Source: Mariniphaga sp041687255 | Lineage (GTDB): Bacteria > Bacteroidota > Bacteroidia > Bacteroidales > Prolixibacteraceae | Assembly (NCBI GenBank): GCA_041687255.1 | Contig: JAWLCL010000005.1 | Coordinates: 267,898-331,897 of the forward strand | DNA length: 64,000 nt | Direction of reading: 5' to 3' | Part shown: piece by piece, positions 44,785-51,357 of the stretch | Numbering within the stretch: the first letter of the stretch is position 1 | Layout of the letters: each line of letters starts with the position of its first letter | Translations under genes and position numbers: made by a program | The notes under the pieces: generated by a model | The model's database searches: none | Seen by the model: only the letters and a program-made list of their open reading frames with translations | Told to the model about the DNA's origin: nothing

Positions 44785-44849
44785 TTATGCCATAATGTAC
44801 TGTATTTTTCCCAATCAAATATAACATAAATTTAAATCAATTTCATACA

Positions 44850-44877
44850 AAAGCCAGATCAAAGCCAGATCAAAGCC
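44850..44877. repeat. 11-base direct repeat
   Basis: AAAGCCAGATC occurs twice in tandem and a third time as AAAGCC. It stands in A/T-rich DNA about 290 bases before the integrase start. Confidence 0.7.
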
Positions 44878-45040
44878 TAATTAAATTCGCGATTATTCGA
44901 ATTTGGTACGATGAAGGTACGGTGATTGATTAATAAAAATAAAGGTTCAAACAAACTTTTTGTCGGGTGGAACAGATGGAATTATTGGACATATGCTTGT
45001 TCAGCAATAAAGGTTCTTTATCCTTACTCCAGGTCCTCGT

Positions 45041-45110
45041 CATCCACGCTTTTTGCTCTCTGCTCTCTGCTTTTCGCCCCATGCCCTCTGCCCCTCCCCT
45101 TGTTTTTGAA
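45041..45110. repeat. C/T-rich low-complexity repeat
   Basis: Contains GCTCTCTGCTCTCTGC and CCCTCTGCCCC units. Related runs occur at 31316-31332 and, on the other strand, at 3423-3460. Confidence 0.6.
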
Positions 45111-45165
45111 CAAAATATTTTTTAATTTTATTTGTCAATTCATAAAATCATTACTATTGCCTTCA

Positions 45166-46287
45166 TTGCCGAACATAATACTTAAAAGGGGTAAACGAAA
45201 AGGAGCCCCGGTTGTGCAGATAGAGTTTCCATACAACAAGCAGCTGATTGATGTAATCAGGCAAAAAACCAACGCCGCCTGGAGTGCTAATTTAGGCTGT
45301 TGGTACATTCCGGAAAGCAATTTTAACCTGGGAAATTTTTTCACTGCGCTTAAAGATGTGGCTTATATTGATTACAGGGAATTGCAAAAAGAGGGACAAG
45401 AGCAGATAGAGGATAGGCCGGAAAAAGAAAAAGCACATATAAAATTGCCTGCCGGATATCTTGAACGACTGGAGCAGGAACGTTACAGTGAAAGTACAAT
45501 AAAGACTTACACACATTATTTCAGAGATTTCATTTCAGCATTTTCGGAAAAAGATTTACAGTACATTACAAAGGAGGAAATCAATGCGTATATACTAAAA
45601 CTTATTCAGGAGAAAGATATATCATCTTCCCAGCAAAATCAGCGCATTAATGCCATCAAGTTTTATTACGAAAAAGTACTTAACCGGAAGAAAGAATACT
45701 ACCAGATTGATCGTCCACGAAAAGAAAGGAGGCTTCCGGATGTACTTAGCAAGGAAGATATTGGCAGGATGATAAAAGCAACCGCAAACCTCAAGCACAA
45801 ATGCCTGATTTCAATTATTTATTCGTGTGGCTTACGACGGAGTGAAGCAGTAAACCTGCGATTGAAAGATATTGATTCCAAACGCATGCTTATAAAAATA
45901 AGGGGTGCAAAGGGGAAGAAGGACAGATATGTTCCTTTATCGGGAGTGTTATTGGAATTACTGCGCAATTATTACCGGAAGGAGAAACCATCGAACTGGC
46001 TGTTTGAAGGCCTGGGAGGAATGCAATACAGTACCACCAGCATCTATAATGTAGTTAAGAATACAGCACGAAAAGCCGGCATAAAAAAGCGCATCTATCC
46101 TCATATTTTGAGGCACAGTTTTGCCACCCATCATCTGGAACAGGGAACCGATCTTCGTTTTATCCAGGCTTTTTTAGGTCATGAAAGTTCAAAAACGACT
46201 GAAATTTACACACATGTATCCAACAAGGAATTATTGAAATTTAAGAATCCGCTTGATGAAATTTTTGACTCCGATGAAAAACATTAA
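45166..46287 (+). CDS. tyrosine recombinase of the cassette array (non-canonical integron integrase)
   Basis: About 373 residues if translation starts at the TTG at 45166 (MPNIILKRGKRKGAP); no ATG serves, and the open frame upstream is low-complexity repeat. An N-terminal domain with LGCWYIPES is followed by the SAM-like core-binding domain (YSESTIKTYTHYFRDF). The catalytic residues are all present: Arg224 (CGLRRSEA), Lys249 (RGAKGKKDR), His313 and Arg316 (PHILRHSFATH), His339 (LGHESS) and Tyr348 (EIYTHV). The extra segment between patch 2 and patch 3 that marks IntI (…LPxALxRKYP…) is missing; the chain runs straight into STTSIYNVVKNTARKAG. The C-terminus YTHVSNKELLKFKNPLD does resemble IntI. 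It points into the cassette array, 86 bases before the first cassette junction. Confidence 0.85.
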   Translation: MPNIILKRGKRKGAPVVQIEFPYNKQLIDVIRQKTNAAWSANLGCWYIPESNFNLGNFFTALKDVAYIDYRELQKEGQEQIEDRPEKEKAHIKLPAGYLERLEQERYSESTIKTYTHYFRDFISAFSEKDLQYITKEEINAYILKLIQEKDISSSQQNQRINAIKFYYEKVLNRKKEYYQIDRPRKERRLPDVLSKEDIGRMIKATANLKHKCLISIIYSCGLRRSEAVNLRLKDIDSKRMLIKIRGAKGKKDRYVPLSGVLLELLRNYYRKEKPSNWLFEGLGGMQYSTTSIYNVVKNTARKAGIKKRIYPHILRHSFATHHLEQGTDLRFIQAFLGHESSKTTEIYTHVSNKELLKFKNPLDEIFDSDEKH

Positions 46288-46373
46288 CATATTCCATTAA
46301 TTTAGCGGTGTATATTCAATAGGATTAAGAAGACATATGAGATATAAATTCAATAATAGAACATACACAAACG
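46288..46373 (+). other. candidate attI-like primary attachment site
   Basis: This 86-base A/T-rich stretch lies between the integrase stop and the first G|TT junction (G46373) of the array. It ends ACACAAACGTTATAGC, giving the same GTTRxxx-type core as the other junctions. It has no long palindrome, unlike the attC sites. Position and absence of dyad are what an attI site should show; function is inferred. Confidence 0.55.
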
Positions 46374-46403
46374 TTATAGCAAATTTTGAAAAAAACCAAA
46401 AAC

Positions 46404-47105
46404 ATGAAAGTTAAAACCATTTATTTCATCCTGACAATTTTATTTATAGCTGGATGTGCCGAGAAAACTCAATTAAATACAGATGAAATTAGGAGTGTTT
46501 TCTCTGGGACTTTTTATACAGAAAATGTTTCTTCAATAGATACGGATGACGGCAAACAGAAGAAAATCCGACTTGTTTTTGAAAATGAAAATCTATACAA
46601 CCACTACTTAGTGAGCAGACCTGCAATTGCAAATTTTTGTGCGATTTCTTTTCTTAAAAACAATCCATCTATTTTCAAATCCAATGACTTAGTAGAGGTA
46701 GAAATAAAAAAAGAGAACAATGTGGTTTCTGACAGTATTTTTACAATGAGTTATGATTCAGCAAAAATTGCATCTCAAATTGACGACTTCAATTACAGAG
46801 AAAAGAAACTTAAATCGTTTTTCGATTATGTACAAAGTCAGGAATATGACTCAATAAAATCTATGACTGGAGACCTTTTCAAAAGTGACTCAACATTGCA
46901 TGAATACGTTTTGGAAATAGAAAAAGAAATGCCAGACAGTATCAATAGAATTATGGCAATCGGAATTAGAACTTTAATAAATATTCACGACAAAGAATTA
47001 GAGGAAATTACAATGTTAACTCAATCAAAAAGTGAATATGCATTATTCAATTTTAAGACTATGAATGAAAATGATAAATTCAAAATAGTTGGAATAAAAT
47101 ATTAA
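46404..47105 (+). CDS. cassette 1: hypothetical lipoprotein
   Basis: A 233-residue lipoprotein (MKVKTIYFILTILFIAGC, lipobox IAGC). The rest is hydrophilic and mixed helix/strand, with YDSIKSMTGDLFKSDSTLHE near residue 155 and no known motif. It is not recognised. It is the only gene between the first cassette junction (46373/46374) and attC1, so it is the cargo of cassette 1. It is A/T-rich compared with the chromosomal genes nearby. Start is the ATG at 46404; an in-frame TTG at 46386 is less likely. Confidence 0.8.
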   Translation: MKVKTIYFILTILFIAGCAEKTQLNTDEIRSVFSGTFYTENVSSIDTDDGKQKKIRLVFENENLYNHYLVSRPAIANFCAISFLKNNPSIFKSNDLVEVEIKKENNVVSDSIFTMSYDSAKIASQIDDFNYREKKLKSFFDYVQSQEYDSIKSMTGDLFKSDSTLHEYVLEIEKEMPDSINRIMAIGIRTLINIHDKELEEITMLTQSKSEYALFNFKTMNENDKFKIVGIKY

Positions 47106-47110
47106 AAAAC

Positions 47111-47249
47111 TTGCTATAACACGGTACATATTGCAGGGCGGGGTTCGGTGGTACGCCAACTGCGGATTCTCGTTTCACAGTTCCGTGTCCTTCGGACAGG
47201 AACGCTCTCCGAAATCCGCCCCGACAACATGTACCAACCGTTATGGGGC
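47111..47249 (+). other. attC-like site 1
   Basis: 139 bases. The left end TTGCTATAAC is the exact reverse complement of the cassette 1 start GTTATAGCAA (46373-46382). Arms pair imperfectly: AACACGGTACATATTGCAGG on the left against the reverse complement of CATGTACCAACCGTT on the right. The recombination point would be G47240|T47241, starting cassette 2 with TTATGGGGC. Confidence 0.88.
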
Positions 47250-47328
47250 ATAATGAAAAACAAGGAGCTTCCACAAAAATGATAGTAAAATAATTTGAAT
47301 TTGTTATCTTTGGAGATAACTTTGCAAA

Positions 47329-47673
47329 ATGAGCAGACAAATCATATTTCACGGAGAATACTTTATTGACTTTTACAAGGAACTTGATGTTGGCGTTAAA
47401 TCAAAAATTAAATATGTCTTTGAATTGATAAGGCAAGTTGAAATGGTCCCTAAAAAGTTTTTAGCTCCAATGACTGGTTACGAGGGACTCTTTGAAATAA
47501 GAGTTGAATATCAGTCAAACATTTATAGGGTTTTCTGCTGCTTTGACGAAGGAAAACTTGTTGTTCTTTTCAACGGCTTTCAAAAGAAAACACAAAAGAC
47601 ACCCAAGAAGGAAATAGAAAAGGCAATGAGATTAAAAGAAGATTATTTTAAACAGAAAAAATTGAAATCATGA
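47329..47673 (+). CDS. higB: cassette 2: HigB/RelE-family toxin
   Basis: A 114-residue mRNA-interferase-type toxin of the phage-derived Gp49/HigB family. FEIRVEYQSNIYRVFCCFDEGKLVVL and the tail NGFQKKTQKTPKKEIEKA are characteristic. It overlaps the downstream antitoxin gene by 4 bases (ATGA), toxin first, the usual HigBA order. TATCTTTG at 47305-47312 is a candidate -7 box, so the module probably has its own promoter within the cassette. It is intact. Confidence 0.92.
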   Translation: MSRQIIFHGEYFIDFYKELDVGVKSKIKYVFELIRQVEMVPKKFLAPMTGYEGLFEIRVEYQSNIYRVFCCFDEGKLVVLFNGFQKKTQKTPKKEIEKAMRLKEDYFKQKKLKS

Positions 47674-47969
47674 CAGATTATAGTGGAATCAGGACTTTTG
47701 ATGAATTACTTGAACGTGAACACGGGAAAATTGGAACTGAAAGCAGAAATGAATTTGAAGAAAAAGCTCAAATGTTTATCGTGAGTGAAATGTTAAAAGA
47801 AGCTCGCAAAGAGGCAAAATTGACTCAACAACAATTGGCAGAAAAGGCTGGTACAAAAAAAAGCTACATTTCGAAAATAGAAAATGCAAAGGGAAATATC
47901 CAGCTTTCGACATTAATCCGAATTTTTGAGACTGGATTAAACCGAAAAATCGGATTGACTTTTTTGTAA
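47670..47969 (+). CDS. higA: cassette 2: HigA-type XRE antitoxin
   Basis: A 99-residue antitoxin. The N-terminal half is acidic and probably contacts the toxin. The C-terminal half is an XRE helix-turn-helix (AKLTQQQLAEKAGTKKSYIS, then KIENAKGNIQLSTL) that binds the operator and represses the pair. It starts inside the higB stop. Ends 17 bases before attC2, as cassette genes usually do. Confidence 0.93.
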   Translation: MTDYSGIRTFDELLEREHGKIGTESRNEFEEKAQMFIVSEMLKEARKEAKLTQQQLAEKAGTKKSYISKIENAKGNIQLSTLIRIFETGLNRKIGLTFL

Positions 47970-47985
47970 TGAAAAATAAATTACA

Positions 47986-48124
47986 GCCCCATAACATTGT
48001 GCAAATTACATAACTGGGACAGCAAATCCCCGGACGTCCGGTTCCCGCATGGATTTACCTGCCTCTAAGGGCAGGGAACCATCCAGGAAACCGGTACGCA
48101 ACTTGCACCTGACCGTTGTGCCGC
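47986..48124 (+). other. attC-like site 2
   Basis: 139 bases. GCCCCATAAC at its left end is the exact reverse complement of the cassette 2 start GTTATGGGGC. The arms GTGCAAATTACATAACTGGG and, at the right, the complement of CCGGTACGCAACTTGCAC pair. The inner part holds a GGACGTCC palindrome. Recombination point G48115|T48116. Confidence 0.88.
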
Positions 48125-48151
48125 ATGCAGATAATTTCTTTAAAAAACTAC

Positions 48152-48182
48152 TTGTTTGATATACTAATAACATATACCTTTG
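48152..48182 (+). promoter_or_regulatory. promoter of the PemI/PemK cassette
   Basis: TTG (48152-48154), a 20-base spacer and TACCTTTG (48175-48182), a full match to the Bacteroidota -33/-7 pattern. It lies 21 bases before the antitoxin ATG and within cassette 3, so the module carries its own promoter. Confidence 0.7.
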
Positions 48183-48202
48183 TGATATAAAATTTATTTA
48201 TC

Positions 48203-48433
48203 ATGAAAACAGTATCCTTAAAAATAGATGATTCCATATTCGGAGAGACTGAAAAAATTCTTTCAACGGTTAAAAAACCAAGAAACAGATATATAAATGA
48301 AGCTATTGATTACTATAATAAGCTTCAACAACGAATGATTCTGGAGAAAAAAATGATAAAAGAATCTAACTTGGTGAAAAAAGAGTCAATGTCTGTTTTA
48401 AAAGATTTTGAGGAGATAGATTATGTCGATTAA
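48203..48433 (+). CDS. cassette 3: ribbon-helix-helix-like antitoxin
   Basis: A 76-residue protein: KTVSLKIDDSIFGETEKIL followed by RNRYINEAIDYYNKLQQR fits a strand-helix-helix DNA-binding domain, and the charged C-terminal tail would mask the toxin. It overlaps the toxin gene by 11 bases. Paired with a MazF/PemK toxin, it is best named a PemI/MazE-like antitoxin, though the family was not identified with certainty. Confidence 0.82.
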   Translation: MKTVSLKIDDSIFGETEKILSTVKKPRNRYINEAIDYYNKLQQRMILEKKMIKESNLVKKESMSVLKDFEEIDYVD

Positions 48434-48767
48434 ACAATATGAAATTTGGATTGCTGATTTGAATCCTCAAATTGGGACTGAGGCTGGTAAAACAAGACCA
48501 GTTTTAGTACTTCAGACAAATCTGTTAAACAAGATACCACATCCATCTACAATTATTTGCCCTATAACAACTAATGTGAAATTGGATGCTGAAATTTTAC
48601 GTGTACACTTAAAAAAAGGCACCAGCAACCTGATGCAAGATTGTGATATAATGATTGACCAAATCCGGACAATTGATAATAAAAGGTTGATTAGAAAAAT
48701 TGGTGATTTACCGGGTGATTTAATTAATGTAGTTAAAGAAAATATTAAAATAGTTATCGATTTATAA
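48423..48767 (+). CDS. cassette 3: PemK/MazF-family endoribonuclease toxin
   Basis: A 114-residue toxin. IWIADLNPQIGTEAGKTRPVLVLQ is the family's N-terminal motif with the conserved Pro-Val; TIICPITTN and QIRTIDNKRLIRKIGDL complete it. MazF-type toxins cut RNA at short sequences. It overlaps the antitoxin and is intact. Confidence 0.93.
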   Translation: MSIKQYEIWIADLNPQIGTEAGKTRPVLVLQTNLLNKIPHPSTIICPITTNVKLDAEILRVHLKKGTSNLMQDCDIMIDQIRTIDNKRLIRKIGDLPGDLINVVKENIKIVIDL

Positions 48768-48774
48768 AAAGCAC

Positions 48775-48910
48775 GCCGGCACAACATGCGTAAAAAACAT
48801 TGCGCGTTAAGTGCTAATTAGAACTTCATTACATTTAATCATTGAACTAGCATCTTGAAAATTAAAGCATTGAAAAGCGCAAAGTTTCTTACCGCTGACC
48901 GTTAATGCAA
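48775..48910 (+). other. attC-like site 3
   Basis: 136 bases. CCGGCACAAC on the left matches the reverse complement of the cassette 3 start GTTGTGCCGC at 9 of 10 bases. Arms pair: GCGTAAAAAACATTGCGC on the left with the complement of GCGCAAAGTTTCTTACCGC on the right. Recombination point G48901|T48902. Confidence 0.85.
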
Positions 48911-48974
48911 ATTTTTCATCACATAGTTGTCCTTTAGTGAAACTTATTCTATCTTTATATCGTGAAAAACCAAT

Positions 48975-49305
48975 ATGAAATTTAGGACTGCAATATTCTA
49001 CAAAGACTATTTTGAGAAATTTTTTCTCAAGCAATCTGAAAAAACCAAAGCGAAAATAATCTGGACTATTCAATTGAAGAACTTGAACGGGTACCAGAGA
49101 TTTATTTAAAGCATATTGAGTCAACAGATGGTCTTTATGAAATTCGCATTAAACAAAGCGGTGATATTTTTAGGATCTTTTGTTTTTTTGACCAGGGAAA
49201 GCTGATAATAATAGTAAATGGATTTCAAAAGAAAACGCAAAAGACACCTAAAAGGAGATAGAAAAAGCACTTAAAATTATGGAGGAATATAAAAATGAAA
49301 AGTAA
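48975..49305 (+). pseudogene. higB: cassette 4: HigB toxin gene with two frameshifts
   Basis: From the ATG at 48975 the frame reads MKFRTAIFYKDYFEKFF and then goes out of register near 49073. A second frame continues VPEIYLKHIESTDGLYEIRI and FRIFCFFDQGKLIIIVNGFQ. The tail KKTQKTPK is again shifted near 49254; adding one A there restores EIEKALKIMEEYKNEK and a stop at 49303-49305. Both changes are single-base losses. The product is homologous to the intact HigB of cassette 2 but cannot be made. The antitoxin that follows is intact. Confidence 0.88.
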
Positions 49306-49594
49306 TAACAAAATGACTCTAAATGAATTTAAAGATAAACATTATGGAGTTAAAGGAACTCAGAAACGGGATGAATTAGAAAATGGATATGAAGACTTTA
49401 AACTTGGTGCCTTATTGTATCAGGCTCGTATTGAAAAAGGGATGACACAGTCAGAACTGGCAGAAAAAGTGGGTACTACAAAATCTTATATTTCCAAAAT
49501 TGAAAATAACGTTAAAGAAGTAAGGCTTTCAACATTGCAGAAAATAGTTCAATTGGGTTTGGGTGGTAAACTTGATTTATCGATAAAACTATAA
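49295..49594 (+). CDS. higA: cassette 4: HigA-type XRE antitoxin
   Basis: A 99-residue antitoxin related to the cassette 2 HigA. The HTH is GMTQSELAEKVGTTKSYISK, followed by IENNVKEVRLSTLQKI. It overlaps the end of the broken higB. An antitoxin left without its toxin may persist as a repressor or as an anti-addiction function against the cassette 2 toxin. Ends 2 bases before attC4. Confidence 0.92.
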   Translation: MKSNNKMTLNEFKDKHYGVKGTQKRDELENGYEDFKLGALLYQARIEKGMTQSELAEKVGTTKSYISKIENNVKEVRLSTLQKIVQLGLGGKLDLSIKL

Positions 49595-49596
49595 AC

Positions 49597-49730
49597 TTGC
49601 ATTAACAGTGCAAATTTCATAGCGGTGCCGGTGCCGATTTCAGCAGCGGATTCTCGCATCAAAGTTTAATCTTGAAGGAAAAGAACGCTCCGCAGTCCGC
49701 TACGAAATTTAGCACCAGCCGTTATGGGCA
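49597..49730 (+). other. attC-like site 4
   Basis: 134 bases. TTGCATTAAC on the left is the exact reverse complement of the cassette 4 start GTTAATGCAA. The arms AACAGTGCAAATTTCATAGC and the complement of GCTACGAAATTTAGCACC pair well. Recombination point G49721|T49722. Confidence 0.88.
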
Positions 49731-49744
49731 AAACTAAAACAGAG

Positions 49745-50386
49745 ATGAATAAACTAATTTTAATACTTACAACAATCTTAATTATCGCTAATTCATGTGT
49801 TGGGCAAAATGACTTAGATTCAAAGCAAATTGGAAAATACTTTGACAAAAAAGAAAAAAAAGAATTGGTGAAAATTATTTCGTTTGTTGACAGTTTGGTA
49901 CTATCAAAAACTGAATTAAAAGAAATTGATAAAGCCTACCATCAATATTTTGACTTACTTCACGAAAATGCAGCTAATGGTGATTTGGACTGGGCTTTTG
50001 ACGAAGAAATGAAATATAATTTTCTATTCAATATTGACTCGACAGTATTCAATAAAATATGGTTTAAATCAACGACTTCGAGAATTGTAAAAACGAGAGA
50101 TACGACCTTGTATAATCCTGAAGATTTTATCTCCATTGACTTAAATAATAAAGGAGACTTTGTAAAACTTATATATGACCTTGGAAAAAATAACGAGTAT
50201 TATAAGGACTTTTACGGCGCAATTGAAATTTCGGGAGGTTTGTCTCCTACCATTGTTGCAGGATTTTTATATAACCACAAAAACTTTGATTTTAATAATA
50301 GTAACGACCGACTTTGGGCAGCGGTATTTTTACTGACACTTGAGGAATCTGTGGAAAAGAAAGTAAAACGATATTTAAATGAATAA
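49745..50386 (+). CDS. cassette 5: hypothetical lipoprotein
   Basis: A 213-residue protein with a lipoprotein signal (MNKLILILTTILIIANSC, Cys18). The body is hydrophilic and helical with many Asp, Lys and Asn and ends KKVKRYLNE. No family is recognised. Start is the ATG at 49745 because an earlier in-frame ATG (49724) lies inside attC4. It is the single cargo gene of cassette 5, and ends 6 bases before attC5. Confidence 0.8.
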   Translation: MNKLILILTTILIIANSCVGQNDLDSKQIGKYFDKKEKKELVKIISFVDSLVLSKTELKEIDKAYHQYFDLLHENAANGDLDWAFDEEMKYNFLFNIDSTVFNKIWFKSTTSRIVKTRDTTLYNPEDFISIDLNNKGDFVKLIYDLGKNNEYYKDFYGAIEISGGLSPTIVAGFLYNHKNFDFNNSNDRLWAAVFLLTLEESVEKKVKRYLNE

Positions 50387-50392
50387 AGTTCA

Positions 50393-50530
50393 GCCCATAA
50401 CAATGTACTTATTACAGGGCGTGTTTGGTGGTTCGCCAACTGCGGATTCTCGCATCGCAGGTCAGTCCTAGCGGACATGAACGCTCTCCTAAATCCGCCC
50501 CGAAAATTTAACACCTGAACGTTACAGGTA
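50393..50530 (+). other. attC-like site 5
   Basis: 138 bases. AGCCCATAAC matches the reverse complement of the cassette 5 start GTTATGGGCA at 9 of 10 bases. Its central part (CGCCAACTGCGGATTCTCG and GAACGCTCTCC, AAATCCGCCCCGA) is nearly the same as in attC1, although the cargo genes are unrelated. Recombination point G50521|T50522. Confidence 0.87.
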
Positions 50531-50614
50531 ATAGCCAAGGGTTCATGCTACGAAAAAATATTTAGCTAATTTAAATGAAAATAAATATATTTGGATTAAC
50601 AAAATGAAAGCGAG

Positions 50615-50914
50615 ATGATTGATTCAAATAGCTTAATTAAGTATTTATCCGAGAATAAAGCCCGGTATGAAAAGGATTATAATTTAATCAGGATTGGCAT
50701 TTTTGGATCAGTTGCTCGTGGAGAACAGACTGATGGAAGTGATATTGATTTGGTCGTTGAGTTTAAACCAAATACACCCGATTTATACTCAAAAAAGTAC
50801 AAATTAAAAGAAGAGATTCAAGAAAAATTTAAAACTTCGGTTGATATATGCAGATTAAAATATATTAAACCAATTTTTAAACATATGATTCAATCTGAAG
50901 TTAAATATGTATAA
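50615..50914 (+). CDS. mntA: cassette 6: MntA-type nucleotidyltransferase antitoxin
   Basis: A 99-residue minimal nucleotidyltransferase. The active site is GIFGSVARGEQTDGSDIDLVV (GSx10DxD), intact. In HepT-MntA modules MntA neutralises the HEPN RNase by adding AMP to its Tyr. Overlaps hepT by 8 bases. Order MntA then HepT is common in this family. Confidence 0.92.
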   Translation: MIDSNSLIKYLSENKARYEKDYNLIRIGIFGSVARGEQTDGSDIDLVVEFKPNTPDLYSKKYKLKEEIQEKFKTSVDICRLKYIKPIFKHMIQSEVKYV

Positions 50915-51257
50915 AACTACACATAAAGATTTTGCATGTATCTTAAATATATTGGATTCTATTTCAAAGATTGAAAAATATTCACACGATTTTTCTGACG
51001 CCGATAGTTTTTACGAAGACAGCAAATCGTTTGATGCCGTTATGATGAATTTTGTTGTAATAGGTGAAATGGCAGAAAAGCTATCACACGGTTTTATTGA
51101 AAATACTGGTAAAGAAATAGAGTGGCCCAGAATAAAAGGATTAAGAAATATTATTGCACATGATTATTTTGGAATTGATGCAGAAGAAATCTGGCAAATA
51201 ATTCATGGCAGATTGCAGAATTTAAAAAGCTTTTTAGTAAAAATAACTAACGAATAG
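50907..51257 (+). CDS. hepT: cassette 6: HepT-type HEPN RNase toxin
   Basis: A 116-residue HEPN protein. The catalytic RX4-6HXY motif is present as RNIIAHDYF near residue 88, with the Tyr that MntA would AMPylate. It cleaves RNA when free. Pairs with the upstream nucleotidyltransferase. Ends 7 bases before the left end of attC6. Confidence 0.92.
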   Translation: MYKTTHKDFACILNILDSISKIEKYSHDFSDADSFYEDSKSFDAVMMNFVVIGEMAEKLSHGFIENTGKEIEWPRIKGLRNIIAHDYFGIDAEEIWQIIHGRLQNLKSFLVKITNE

Positions 51258-51263
51258 GCTACA

Positions 51264-51272
51264 TACCTGTAA
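51264..51272 (+). other. left end of attC6, interrupted by the intron
   Basis: TACCTGTAA is the reverse complement of the first bases of cassette 6 (GTTACAGGTA), but the expected final C is replaced by the start of the intron. The remainder of this attC is not found directly beyond the intron. Confidence 0.75.
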
Positions 51273-51357
51273 TCGAGTAGCCTGCCCTGTCAGCAAACGC
51301 TGACAGGGAGAAGCTCTCACACCACCGTACGTACGGGTCTCGTATACGGCGGTTCGT
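51273..51357 (-). ncRNA. group II intron domains V and VI
   Basis: Domain V hairpin on the minus strand: GAACCGCCGTATACG, then ACGTACGGTGGTGTGAGAGC. Domain VI is the perfect hairpin CCCTGTCAGC/GCTGACAGGG. The 3' end is the AT of ...CTCGAT. They lie right after the reverse transcriptase stop codon. Confidence 0.8.

Larger units (their letters stand above)
43946..45165. other. gene-poor region leading to the integrase
   Basis: No intact gene is visible. It contains coding-like remnants on the minus strand (44316-44784), an 11-base direct repeat (44850-44877), and a C/T-rich low-complexity stretch (45041-45110). The frame of the integrase stays open through the last part but does not look coding. 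Confidence 0.6.

Noticed and set aside
44926..45165. Upstream extension of the integrase frame
   Set aside because: It runs through C/T-rich low-complexity sequence and starts at a TTG in non-coding DNA; the homologous part begins near MPNIILKRG.
45166..46287. Calling the recombinase a canonical integron integrase (intI)
   Set aside because: All catalytic residues are there, but the IntI-specific insert is absent, so the symbol is not used.
47111..50530. Reading the palindromes as plain transcription terminators or REP elements
   Set aside because: They are far too long, lack T-runs, and their ends match the start of the preceding cassette specifically.
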